Below are positions 28,432-36,454 of a stretch of 64,000 bases of DNA, piece by piece. How positions within the stretch are numbered: position 1 is the first letter of the stretch; each line of letters begins with the position of its first letter. The notes under the pieces are model-generated. The model saw only the letters and a list, made by a program, of their open reading frames with translations. It was not told the origin of the DNA and made no database searches. A program made the translations under genes and the position numbers. Origin of the DNA: JAOUEA01 sp963825635. GTDB taxonomy: Bacteria; Actinomycetota; UBA4738; HRBIN12. The stretch spans positions 1,755,800 through 1,819,799 of the forward strand of contig CAWGTU010000001.1 in assembly GCA_963825635.1 (NCBI GenBank). Direction: 5' to 3'.

Positions 28432-28461
28432 ACTATCCCATTCACGACTGCATGGTTTCAA
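28432..28461 (-). promoter_or_regulatory. Promoter of the ABC exporter operon with a flanking dyad
   Basis: Read on the minus strand, TTGAAA (28461-28456) is separated by 18 bases from GATAGT (28437-28432), a good -35/-10 pair for the gene starting at 28389. An inverted repeat CTGCAT (28448-28453) / ATGCAG (28472-28477) overlaps the -35 box and could bind a regulator such as the adjacent MerR-family protein. Confidence 0.5.
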
Positions 28462-28484
28462 AGCTGAATCTATGCAGCCATCCG

Positions 28485-28514
28485 TTGACCTTCGACACTG
28501 GTCAAACCTATCCT
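28485..28514 (+). promoter_or_regulatory. Promoter and dyad operator of the CarH-like gene
   Basis: TTGACC (28485-28490) and TATCCT (28509-28514) are 18 bases apart, and the ATG follows 6 bases later (leaderless). The -35 box is one arm of a perfect dyad TTGACC-N9-GGTCAA (28485-28505) lying in the spacer. A dyad between -35 and -10 with a stretched spacer is the classical MerR-family operator layout, so autoregulation is likely. Confidence 0.65.
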
Positions 28515-28520
28515 GACCGC

Positions 28521-29414
28521 ATGGAACCGATGCAGAAGACCGCGCAAGGGCCGAGCATGACGATCGCGGCGGTCTCGTCCCTGCTCGGCATCCCAGTGCC
28601 GACGATCCGCTCCTGGGAACGCCGCTACGGGTTCCCCGTTCCGGCGCGGACCCAGGGCAAGCATCGGCGATACTCCGTGGACGAGATCGACCAGTTGCGC
28701 ATGATGCGCGACGAGATCACCCGTGGTCACTCCGCCGGCGAGGCGGTCGACATCGTCAGGCGCTACGCCACACAGGACCGCCCCCGCACAGAGCTGCTCG
28801 ATCGGTTCCTCGAGTCGGCGATGCGTCTCGACCCCACCAAGCTCCGTGAGGTCTTGATGACCGGCGCGGAGTCGATAGGGGTGGAGGAGACGATGCGCGA
28901 CGTCGCGTTGCCCGCGATGCGCGAGATGGGCAGCCGGTGGAAGGCGGGGGTCTGCGACACGGCGCACGAGCACCTGGCCACCGAGGCCGTGCGGGTCTGG
29001 CTCGCTCGCCAGTCGGCGATGGCGCCGGCGCCGTTCCGCCCGTTCCCGCTCGTGCTCGCCTGCGGCCCGAAGGACCTGCACACGATCGGCCTCGAGGCGT
29101 TCGGCGTCGTGCTCGCCCGCCGGGGCTGGTCGATCCGCACGCTCGGCCCGCTCACGCCCGTGAGCTCGCTCGTCGCCGCGGTACGGGCCGCCGAGGCGCG
29201 CGGCGCGGTCGTGACGAGCCAACGCAGCGTCACCCGCCGGCCGGCGGTCGAGGCGATCACGGCCGCCGACGCCCTGCCCGGCGTGCACGCGTTCTACGCC
29301 GGGGCGGCGTTCGGGCCGCCGGCCGCCCGCAAGGATGTGCCCGGCACGTACCTCGGCGAGGACATCATCGAGGGGGCCGACATCCTCGAGCGGGTCCTGG
29401 CCGACACGGCGTAG
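28521..29414 (+). CDS. CarH-like MerR-family regulator with cobalamin-binding domain
   Basis: It has 297 residues. Residues about 13-80 are a MerR winged helix (TIAAVSSLLGIPVPTIRSWERRYG, KHRRYSVDEI). Residues about 90-165 form the helical cap with W140-x9-E150-H151, the motif of CarH/LitR B12 photoreceptors. Residues about 175-295 are the Rossmann B12 domain with D185-L-H187-T-I-G190, where His187 is the expected lower ligand. The residue after W140 is Lys; in Thermus CarH I recall a His there that ligates cobalt after light, so photochemistry may differ. The ATG at 28521 follows a promoter directly. It lies convergent to a corrinoid methyltransferase operon and divergent from an exporter. 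Confidence 0.88.
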   Translation: MEPMQKTAQGPSMTIAAVSSLLGIPVPTIRSWERRYGFPVPARTQGKHRRYSVDEIDQLRMMRDEITRGHSAGEAVDIVRRYATQDRPRTELLDRFLESAMRLDPTKLREVLMTGAESIGVEETMRDVALPAMREMGSRWKAGVCDTAHEHLATEAVRVWLARQSAMAPAPFRPFPLVLACGPKDLHTIGLEAFGVVLARRGWSIRTLGPLTPVSSLVAAVRAAEARGAVVTSQRSVTRRPAVEAITAADALPGVHAFYAGAAFGPPAARKDVPGTYLGEDIIEGADILERVLADTA

Positions 29415-29451
29415 GCGCGGACGACGCCTCGCCGCGTCGGCCTCGCTCGGA

Positions 29452-30921
29452 TCAGTCCTCGACGAAGAGGTCCGGGGCGTCGCGGCGGCTCGCCATGTAC
29501 GCGCGGAGCTCCTCGTCGATCGCGGCGTCCAGGCCGGGATCCTCGTAGGTCTCGAGCAGCTGCTTCCATGCCCGATTCGCCGCGACCTCGGTCGTCTCCG
29601 AACCCATCGTCTCCCAGGTCGCGAAGTCGGGCGTCTGGAACAGCGGCGACATGTACAGCCACTCCTTGAAGTGGGCCCGGGTATGCGGCGACGACAGGAA
29701 CAGCCCGCCGGGGCCGGTCTCCTTCAGGGCGTCGAACGCGATCTCCTCCTCGCTGAAGCCGATCCCCTGCGCCTGCACCCGGAACTGGCGGAGCAGCTCC
29801 ACGTCGAGGGCGAACTTCTCGAACGACGCCGTGAGGCCGCCCTCGAGCCATCCGGCGGCGTGCAGCACGACGTCGGTCGCGGCGAGGTTCGTCGCCCACA
29901 GCATCATCTGGGTCTCGGCGGCTGCCTGCGCGTCGACCGCGGGCGAGGACGCGAGGCCTCCCCCACCGCGGAACGGCAGGCCGTAGCGCCGCGCCAGCTG
30001 CGCACCGGCGAGGATGCCCCACACCGACTCGGGGGTGCCGAACGCCGGCGAGCCCGTGCGCATGTCGGTCACCGTGAAGAACGATCCGTAGAGGCAGGGA
30101 ACGCCCTCGCGCACGAGTTGGGCGAGGGCGACCCCGCTGAGCGCCTCGGCTACCTGCTGTGTGAGCCCCCCGCTCACGCTCACGGCACTCGTGGCGCCGG
30201 CCAGCAGGAACGGGGTCACCACGATCGGCTGCTTCGCCTCTGCCCACGCGATCAGCGCGTCCGTCATGCGGAAGTCCCAGATCAGCGGTGAGTTCGGGTT
30301 CACGATGCCCATCAGCGCCGGTTCCGCCTCGATCGCCTCGCGCCCGCCGTGCACGATCTCGGCCATACGGATGCCGTCGCGCGCCCGCGGACCGCTCGTG
30401 CCGTAGGTCGTGTACGGCTTGTCCGAGTACCGGATCGTGGAGTACTCCATGTCCATGTGGCGGACCTCCATCTGGAGGTCGGTCGCCTCCGCGGCCCCGG
30501 TCTGGGCGCAGTTCAGCACGTCGGTCGCCTGGGTCAGCTTGATGAACGTGTCGTGGTCCTGGATCCGTCCGCTCCGGCGCCCCTCGTCGAGGTCGCTCGC
30601 GAACGGAGGCCCGCCGACGTTCATCCACACCGGCACCGCATCCGGGTCACCACCCATGCCCACGGTGAGCGAGCGATCAGGGTTACGAGCGCGCAGCCGG
30701 AACGACGATGGCGCCTTCGCGACCTGCTCCATCACGAAGCCCCGATCCCAGTAGACCCGCTCGTCCTCGACCTTCATCCCGGCCTCGGCCAGCAGCCTCC
30801 GTGCATCGTCGTGCTTCACGTCGGTGCCGATCTCCTCGAGGATGCGCATCGCGGTCTCGTGGACCGTCTCCTCTTGCTCCTCGGTGAGGATGCGCGGCGC
30901 CTGGTCAGGCTGGAACATCAT
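29452..30921 (-). CDS. MttB-family corrinoid-dependent methyltransferase (non-pyrrolysine)
   Basis: TIM-barrel methyltransferase of the trimethylamine methyltransferase superfamily, 489 residues, read through without an internal amber codon. It therefore belongs to the non-Pyl branch that demethylates quaternary amines such as glycine betaine, proline betaine or carnitine. Family features include VPVWMNVGGPPF, the GTSGPR region and FRGGGGLASSPAVDAQAA. It would pass a methyl group to the corrinoid protein encoded four genes upstream. It is the last gene of the operon. The exact substrate cannot be read from sequence. Confidence 0.88.
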   Translation of the reverse strand: MMFQPDQAPRILTEEQEETVHETAMRILEEIGTDVKHDDARRLLAEAGMKVEDERVYWDRGFVMEQVAKAPSSFRLRARNPDRSLTVGMGGDPDAVPVWMNVGGPPFASDLDEGRRSGRIQDHDTFIKLTQATDVLNCAQTGAAEATDLQMEVRHMDMEYSTIRYSDKPYTTYGTSGPRARDGIRMAEIVHGGREAIEAEPALMGIVNPNSPLIWDFRMTDALIAWAEAKQPIVVTPFLLAGATSAVSVSGGLTQQVAEALSGVALAQLVREGVPCLYGSFFTVTDMRTGSPAFGTPESVWGILAGAQLARRYGLPFRGGGGLASSPAVDAQAAAETQMMLWATNLAATDVVLHAAGWLEGGLTASFEKFALDVELLRQFRVQAQGIGFSEEEIAFDALKETGPGGLFLSSPHTRAHFKEWLYMSPLFQTPDFATWETMGSETTEVAANRAWKQLLETYEDPGLDAAIDEELRAYMASRRDAPDLFVED

Positions 30922-30939
30922 CGGTTTCCTTTCGTCGCG

Positions 30940-31548
30940 CTACGCCTTCGGCTGCTCGAGCGCGCCCTCCATCAGAGGCACGAGCAGTTCTTCGAGGGGC
31001 TCGATGCCGAGGTCGTGGATCTCGAGCGGCAGCTGCATGTAGGCGGCGATCTCCCGCGCCTTCGCTTCGCGTTCGGGGTCGGGGTGCTGGCGCACGAACA
31101 GCACCCGGCTCAGGTTGCCGAAGTACGTCTCGTGGAGCCACGGGAAGCGGTCGAGACCGAGCCCCTTGATCACCGCCCGATCCCAGTTCGACACGAGCCA
31201 GTCGGTCAGGAAGTAGATGCCGATGTCGGTCTCGAACCGCCGGTAGAGCTCGCCCGAGTACCACTGGAAGCAGTGCACCCCTGCCGGTCGCACGGCCGGA
31301 TAGCGCGACAGCACCTCGTCGAGCCGACCGCCCGTGCCGCAGTCGCCGTACACGACGATCACGCGCTCGTACCGGGGCAGCAGCGCGATGAGCTTCTCCT
31401 CGACCGCAGGCGCGATCTCGAGCGGGGTCATGTGCAGGTCGCTCGAGATGCCGTGCACGTCGGCGTCCCACCCGTGACGATCGACGAGCGTCTTCGTGTC
31501 GATCGCGACGGCGCCGCACGCGAGCAGGGCCACGCGGGCGGGGCTCAC
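30940..31548 (-). CDS. DUF1638 protein
   Basis: It has 202 residues from a GTG at 31548 whose GTGA overlaps the stop of the activator gene. The family signature VYGDCGTGGRLDEVL (Cys70) is present, with further cysteines at about 11 and 93 (VHCFQWYSGE) that could bind metal or corrinoid. DUF1638 genes commonly accompany MttB-type and other corrinoid methyltransferase genes, but their function is not established to my knowledge. The tight coupling here supports a working part in the same system rather than a bystander. Confidence 0.85.
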   Translation of the reverse strand: MSPARVALLACGAVAIDTKTLVDRHGWDADVHGISSDLHMTPLEIAPAVEEKLIALLPRYERVIVVYGDCGTGGRLDEVLSRYPAVRPAGVHCFQWYSGELYRRFETDIGIYFLTDWLVSNWDRAVIKGLGLDRFPWLHETYFGNLSRVLFVRQHPDPEREAKAREIAAYMQLPLEIHDLGIEPLEELLVPLMEGALEQPKA

Positions 31549-33461
31549 GAGGCCGCGTCCTCCGAGCCGACGCTCGCCGACGCCCGCGCCTCGGCCCGCG
31601 CCACGATCGCGGCCTCGTTCGCCGCCTGGGCGGCGTGCAGGTCCTCGATCGGGGGGAACCCGAGGTTCCCGATGAAGCGGTCGTTGAAGTCTTCCTCGCC
31701 GGAGAGCTCGATGTACTCCACGATGCCGGGGATCTCCCACGCGACCTCGCGCTCGCGGAAGGACATCAGCGCCATCTTCGCGCCCTCACTTGCCGTGTTG
31801 CCGACGGCCTTGATGCGCTCGACGGGCACGGGGGGCACGAGGCCGACCACGCGGGCGCTCTGCGGGTTGATGTAGGACCCGAACGACCCCGCGAGCATCA
31901 CCGCGTCGAGGTCGGAGGACTCGAGACCGAGGGCACGCATCGCGGTCTCGATGCCCGTCGAGATCGCGCCCTTGGCGAACTGCAGCGCGCGCACGTCCTG
32001 CTGGGTCAGCACGACGTCGCCGTGTAGATGGAACGCCTTCACGTCCTCGCGCATCACCAGGCGATCGGCGAGGGGGTGGCCGGCGTCCTCGGCCTCCTCG
32101 CGCGACAGCATCTTGCCGCCGTCGTCGAGCAGTCCCGCCAGCCGCAGCTGCGCGACGATGTCGATCAGCCCCGAACCGCAGATGCCGCGCGGCTCGGCGT
32201 CGTCGCCGCCGATCACCTGCAGTTCGACCTCACCGTTCGTCAGGGTGACCCCCTCGATCGCGCCGTCGGTCGCCCGCATGCCGTGCACGATCTCGCCGCC
32301 CTCGAACGCCGGTCCGGCGGGCGCGGCGGTGGCCACGCTGCGCTCCTCGTTCCCGCACGCGATCTCGCCGTTCGTGCCGACATCGACGAGCAGCCGGGTC
32401 TCCGGGTCGCGCACGAGGCCGGTCGCCACGATGTCGGCCACGATGTCGGCGCCCACGTAGGCGCCGATCGACGGGAAGAGCGCCACCCATCCGAGCGGAT
32501 GCATGTCGAACCGCGCCTGGTCCCCGCGCAGGTCCTGGGGCTCGGTGAACGTGGCCACGTACGGCGCGAGGGCGAGCGACTCCGGGTTCACGCCGCAGAG
32601 CAGGTGCATCATCGTCGCGTTGCCGGCGACGACCGCCTCGTAGACCTCGTGCTGGGCCACGCCGGCTTCCTCCCGGGCGCGACCGAGCAGCTCGTTCACG
32701 GTGGAGATCGCGGCCTCGCGCAGCTGCACGACGTTCTCCTCGCCGTGCATCGCCTTGGCCATGCGCGCGATCACGTCGGCGCCGAACGGCGCTTGGTGGT
32801 TGATCGTGCTCGCCACGCCGACCGTCGCTCCGTTGCGCAGGTCGACGAGCGTGCAGACGCACGTCGTCGTGCCGATGTCGAACGACGCGCCGAACATGCG
32901 GTCGGTGGTATCCCCGGCCTCGACGTCGACGAGGTACTCCCCCACCAGGGTCGCCGTAACGCTCGAGGTCGCGCGGAACGCCTGGGCGATCCTCGGCATG
33001 ACCTCCCAGTCGTAGTTGCGGTTGTACCCGGCCTCCTCGACGGCGTCGAGCACACGGGCGAGGTGGGAACGATGGTCCTCGAGGGACGGCGGCGGCAGCT
33101 CGAGGAAGAGCTTGACGACGTTGGGCTCGAGCAGCACGAAGCGACCGACGCCCATCGTGGCCGCCTTGGGCATCTTCATCAGGCGGGGCACGTCGCACTC
33201 GGTGTCCTCGGTGATCTCCGCCTGGCACGAGAGTCGCCACCCCTCGTCGAGCCGATCGTTCAGGTGGCGGTAGTCCGCGAGCGAGCGCTCCACGTGACCC
33301 GAGAGCACCTTCACGCCGCACTTGCCGCAGGTGCCTCGGCCGCCGCACGTCGATTCGATCGGCAGCCCGGCCCAGTGCGCCGCGTTGAACAGCGTCGTGC
33401 CCTCGGGCACGCGGACGGTCTTCCCGCTCGGCTGGTACGTGACCTCGACCTTCCTGGTCAT
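31545..33461 (-). CDS. Reductive activator of corrinoid proteins (2Fe-2S ferredoxin plus ASKHA domain, RACo/RamA-like)
   Basis: It has 638 residues. The N-terminal plant-type ferredoxin domain has the 2Fe-2S ligands C39, C45, C48 and C80 (STCGGRGTCGKCG ... LSCQ). The middle and C-terminal parts are the DUF4445/ASKHA ATPase (GASFDIGTTTCVC, DVGTNGEIACGN, MLAGSFGSYINP). Such proteins use ATP to rescue oxidised Co(II) corrinoids to Co(I). The ATG at 33461 overlaps the preceding stop (ATGA). An upstream in-frame extension is antisense noise and is not used. Confidence 0.93.
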   Translation of the reverse strand: MTRKVEVTYQPSGKTVRVPEGTTLFNAAHWAGLPIESTCGGRGTCGKCGVKVLSGHVERSLADYRHLNDRLDEGWRLSCQAEITEDTECDVPRLMKMPKAATMGVGRFVLLEPNVVKLFLELPPPSLEDHRSHLARVLDAVEEAGYNRNYDWEVMPRIAQAFRATSSVTATLVGEYLVDVEAGDTTDRMFGASFDIGTTTCVCTLVDLRNGATVGVASTINHQAPFGADVIARMAKAMHGEENVVQLREAAISTVNELLGRAREEAGVAQHEVYEAVVAGNATMMHLLCGVNPESLALAPYVATFTEPQDLRGDQARFDMHPLGWVALFPSIGAYVGADIVADIVATGLVRDPETRLLVDVGTNGEIACGNEERSVATAAPAGPAFEGGEIVHGMRATDGAIEGVTLTNGEVELQVIGGDDAEPRGICGSGLIDIVAQLRLAGLLDDGGKMLSREEAEDAGHPLADRLVMREDVKAFHLHGDVVLTQQDVRALQFAKGAISTGIETAMRALGLESSDLDAVMLAGSFGSYINPQSARVVGLVPPVPVERIKAVGNTASEGAKMALMSFREREVAWEIPGIVEYIELSGEEDFNDRFIGNLGFPPIEDLHAAQAANEAAIVARAEARASASVGSEDAAS

Positions 33462-34387
33462 GCGGTCGGCTCGCCCCCCGCGTTCTCCTCGCCGCCGGCG
33501 TTCGCCGCCTCCGCCGCCGCGAGCTCGGCGCGGTGCAGCGCGATCCAGTTCGCGCCGTACTCGTCGCGCCCGAGCAGCAGGTCGGCGGCGAGGATCGCCT
33601 TGCGCGTCTCGATGTGCAGCGGGTTGGTGATGGCGGTGTTCATGCCGGTCACGATCGACATCGTGAGGAACGCCGAGTCGATGCCGCGGCGGTCCGGCAT
33701 GCCGAAGGAGATGTTCGAGGCGCCGCAGCTCACGTTCACGCGGAGCTCGGAGCGGAGCAGCTTCACCGTCTCGTACATCGAGGTCGCCGCGTCGGGCGCG
33801 GCGCCGATCGGCATCGTGAGCGGGTCGATGATCACGTCCTCGTGGCCGATGCCGTGGTCGGCGGCGCGTTCCACGATCTTGCGCGCGGCGGCCAGGCGCA
33901 CCTGCGGGTCCATCGAGATGCCCTCGGAGTCGTTGGCCATGCCGATCACCGCGGCGCCGAACTTCGCGACCAGCGGCAGCAGCCGCTCGAGCGAGTGGTC
34001 CTCGGCCGTGACGGAGTTGATCAGCACCTTGCCCTGGGCCAGCGGCACCGCGGCCTCGAGCGCCTCGGGGGTCGAGGAGTCGATGCACAGCGGCACGTCG
34101 ACGACCTCGTGCACGGTCTTCACCATGGCGGAGAGCATCGCCGGCTCGTCGAACCCCGGGATGCCGGCGTTCAGGTCGAGCACCGCCGCGCCCGCCTCCA
34201 CCTGCGCGAGCGCGTCGCGCTGCACGGTGGCCATGTCCATGACCTTCAGCTCCTCGGTGAGCTGCTTACGCCCCGTCGGGTTGATGCGCTCGCCGATGAT
34301 GCGGAACGGGTGCTCGTCGCCGATCGCGACCTCGCCGCCGGGACCGCTCAGGATCGTCGTCGCGACCCCGCTCGCTGCCCGGCTCAT
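33458..34387 (-). CDS. Pterin-binding methyltetrahydrofolate:corrinoid methyltransferase (MtgA/AcsE-like)
   Basis: It has 309 residues and a TIM-barrel DHPS-like pterin-binding domain. Conserved stretches are GERINPTGR, AAVLDLNAGIPGFDEP, CIDSSTPEALEA, INSVTAED, DPLTMPIGAA and SNISFGMPDR. It would move the methyl group from the corrinoid protein to tetrahydrofolate, feeding one-carbon oxidation. The start at 34387 overlaps the corrinoid-protein stop (ATGA). Direction in vivo (demethylation of a donor or methylation) is inferred from the MttB partner. Confidence 0.9.
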   Translation of the reverse strand: MSRAASGVATTILSGPGGEVAIGDEHPFRIIGERINPTGRKQLTEELKVMDMATVQRDALAQVEAGAAVLDLNAGIPGFDEPAMLSAMVKTVHEVVDVPLCIDSSTPEALEAAVPLAQGKVLINSVTAEDHSLERLLPLVAKFGAAVIGMANDSEGISMDPQVRLAAARKIVERAADHGIGHEDVIIDPLTMPIGAAPDAATSMYETVKLLRSELRVNVSCGASNISFGMPDRRGIDSAFLTMSIVTGMNTAITNPLHIETRKAILAADLLLGRDEYGANWIALHRAELAAAEAANAGGEENAGGEPTA

Positions 34388-35037
34388 TGGGCGACCCCGA
34401 CGAGCTTCTTCGCGATCTCGACCGCCTCGGGGGCGTTGTTCGCGTAGCCGTCGGCACCGATCTTCTCCGCCCATTCGGGCGTGACCGGGGCGCCTCCCAC
34501 CATGACCTTCACCTGGTTCCTCAAGCCTTCGGCCTCCAGCTTCTCGATGACGCGCTGTTGGTACGGGACGGTGGTGGTCAGCAGCGCCGAGAGCCCGACG
34601 ATCTGGGGCTGCAGCTCACGCACGACCTCCACGATGCGGTCCGCGCTCACGTCCTTGCCGATGTCGTGCACGTCGAAGCCGCTGGTGCGGAGCATCGCAC
34701 CCACCATGTTCTTCCCCAAATCGTGGAGGTCGCCCTTGACCGTGGCGAGCACGACGATCGCGTTGGCCTCGTCGCCTTCCTCGCGCTGGGCGAGCAGGGC
34801 TGGCTCCACGATCGCGTTGCAGCGCTTGAACACCTCGGCGCTCGCGACGACCTCGGGCAGGAACACTTCGCCCCGCTTCCACATCTCGCCGAGATCGAAC
34901 ATGGCCACGGCCATGCCCTCCTCGAGGATCCACTTCGGATCGGCGCCGGAGTCGACGAGGCGTTGAGCCGCGGCGACGCCGAGGTCCATGTCGGCGGCGA
35001 TCAGGGCTCGTTTCAAGACGTCGAGGTCTTCGTGCAT
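34384..35037 (-). CDS. Corrinoid-binding methyl carrier protein (MtbC/MtgC-like)
   Basis: It has 217 residues. The N-terminal helical cap (about residues 1-85) is followed by the B12-binding Rossmann domain with KGDLHDLGKN (Asp103, His105, Gly108), GLSALLTTT (Ser150) and VGGAPVTPEWA. His105 is the cobalt ligand in base-off/His-on binding. The ATG at 35037 has an AAGGA box 7-11 bases upstream and is preferred over a longer in-frame start that would reach the regulatory region. It is the first gene of the five-gene operon. Confidence 0.93.
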   Translation of the reverse strand: MHEDLDVLKRALIAADMDLGVAAAQRLVDSGADPKWILEEGMAVAMFDLGEMWKRGEVFLPEVVASAEVFKRCNAIVEPALLAQREEGDEANAIVVLATVKGDLHDLGKNMVGAMLRTSGFDVHDIGKDVSADRIVEVVRELQPQIVGLSALLTTTVPYQQRVIEKLEAEGLRNQVKVMVGGAPVTPEWAEKIGADGYANNAPEAVEIAKKLVGVAQ

Positions 35038-35107
35038 CGCCGCATCCTTCCGCGAGTGATCGCCGGGTCCGGGCCGAGAGCATGACCCGCTCGGTCGGCC
35101 CTCACGG

Positions 35108-35210
35108 TGACCTGAAGTCAGCGTTGCTGCGAGGACCGCCGACACCCGATGATGCCAGCGAGAGGACGCCTTTGGGAGTCTTAGGGTGCCCCTCGAGTGA
35201 CCCGGAGTCA
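35108..35210. promoter_or_regulatory. Two palindromic TGAC-N5-GTCA sites in the divergent corrinoid/TetR intergenic region
   Basis: TGACCTGAAGTCA (35108-35120) and TGACCCGGAGTCA (35198-35210) are inverted repeats with the same half-site and spacing, 90 bases apart. The first lies 70 bases upstream of the corrinoid-protein start. The second lies 22 bases before the TAGCCT (35232-35237) that probably is the -10 of the TetR gene, so it covers its -35 zone. This is the arrangement expected of TetR operators controlling both sides. Binding is inferred. Confidence 0.55.
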
Positions 35211-35265
35211 GTCAGGAGGCGCTCGGCTCCGTAGCCTTGTCGGGCCCACGGTCGTGAGGAGCCGC

Positions 35266-35934
35266 ATGGTCGCCGAACCGAGATCGCCCCGCAACGCCAA
35301 GACCCAGGTCAAGCGCGACCGCATCGTCGAGACGGCGATGCGCCAGTTCGCCGAGCACGGATACCAGGGCGCCAAGGTCGAGGACATCGCGATCGAGCTC
35401 GGCATCGCGAAGGGCTCGATCTTCCAACACTTCGGGTCCAAGGCCGGCCTCTTCCTGCAGGCGTACAAGCGCGCGGTGCTCACGCTCCCCGCATGGCTCG
35501 ACGCGCCCGAGGACGTGCGGGCCCGGGGGTTCTTCGCCACGGTGCGCTTCTGGCTCGAACGCACCGAGCACCTGATCAAGGAGGACTGGATCCCGAACCG
35601 CGTCGTCTTGATCGGCAACTACGGCACCGACCTCACGCTCAAGCGCGACATCAACCGCTGGCTCGTGAGCGAGGACCCGTACGGCACGCTCGAGTTCGTC
35701 GAGTGGGGGCAGGAACGCGGCGAGGTGCGGGCCGACGTCGACCTCGAGATCATCGTCTCGATGGTCGACTGGCTCTCGAACTCCCTGCAGGACGCCCTCG
35801 TCACCGAGGAGCTCGACCCGGGGTTGTTCCATCGGCTCGCCGGTCAGCCCGAGCGCCAGCGCATGCGCGTCGAGCACTTCACGGTGCTGCTCGAGAGCGC
35901 GATCGGCCCGCGACGCGACTCAGCTCAGGCGTAG
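35266..35934 (+). CDS. TetR-family transcriptional regulator
   Basis: It has 222 residues from the ATG at 35266, which has GAGGAG 8 bases upstream. The N-terminal TetR helix-turn-helix reads VETAMRQFAEHGYQGAKVEDIAIELGI and then GSIFQHFGSKAGLF. The C-terminal ligand domain is unassigned. It is divergent from the corrinoid methyltransferase operon with two matching palindromes between, so it most likely controls that operon and itself. The inducer could be the methylated substrate. Confidence 0.9.
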   Translation: MVAEPRSPRNAKTQVKRDRIVETAMRQFAEHGYQGAKVEDIAIELGIAKGSIFQHFGSKAGLFLQAYKRAVLTLPAWLDAPEDVRARGFFATVRFWLERTEHLIKEDWIPNRVVLIGNYGTDLTLKRDINRWLVSEDPYGTLEFVEWGQERGEVRADVDLEIIVSMVDWLSNSLQDALVTEELDPGLFHRLAGQPERQRMRVEHFTVLLESAIGPRRDSAQA

Positions 35935-35960
35935 CGCTCCCGAGCGGGGGGCAGGAACGT

Positions 35961-36434
35961 TCACCTCCGTGGCGGTCGTCGATCCCCATTCAACGATGCC
36001 TCCGCGTCCTCGACGGTCACCACCCGGCGCCGGTAGTTCTGCAGCGCGAACCGATCGCAGGCTGTCTCCCCCACTCTGCGCCCACCCTGCTTCGAGTTCC
36101 CCCAGACGTGCATCCACTCGTGGCAGTACAGGAACCGCAGCACCTCGCGCGGCGTGCGGAACGTGACGCCCTCGGTGAGCCAGATGAAGCTGAGCCGCTT
36201 GCCGGGCCGGCGTTTCGCGGCATACGGCACGACCTCTCCGAACGGGAAGAACGGCTCGGGGACCTGCAGCGTGATCGTGCGCTCGCCGAAGTCCGTCCAG
36301 GCCGACAGGTGCGGCCGTTCCCGGTAGCGCAGGGGCTTCACGTGTACGGCGAATCCGTCGGCCGAGGGCAGCCCTCGGAGAGCCCGCTGCACGGCATCGG
36401 GGGGCAAGGGTTCGAACGTCGACGTGATGCGCAC
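35961..36434 (-). CDS. Putative zinc metallopeptidase with HExxH motif
   Basis: It has 157 residues with a GTG start at 36434. A helix carrying LYCHEWMHVWG matches the zincin HExxH motif (His-Glu-Trp-Met-His), preceded by a beta-rich segment, which resembles small SprT/YgjP-like metalloproteins. A third ligand is not obvious. It is convergent with TetR and divergent from azlC. Function is unknown; a structural metal site rather than a peptidase is possible. Confidence 0.6.
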   Translation of the reverse strand: MRITSTFEPLPPDAVQRALRGLPSADGFAVHVKPLRYRERPHLSAWTDFGERTITLQVPEPFFPFGEVVPYAAKRRPGKRLSFIWLTEGVTFRTPREVLRFLYCHEWMHVWGNSKQGGRRVGETACDRFALQNYRRRVVTVEDAEASLNGDRRPPRR

Positions 36435-36454
36435 GCCTCTAGCATGACCGGACG

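Noticed and set aside
29452..30921. Pyrrolysine-containing MttB
   Set aside because: The frame is open without an internal amber codon, and no pyl genes are seen.
33462..34088. Upstream in-frame extension of the corrinoid activator
   Set aside because: The extra residues are Arg-rich shadow sequence inside the methyltransferase gene. The ferredoxin domain starts cleanly at the coupled ATG 33461.
35038..35265. Cobalamin riboswitch upstream of the corrinoid operon
   Set aside because: No B12-box-like consensus or long structured leader is recognisable in the 228-base region; the palindromes fit protein operators better.
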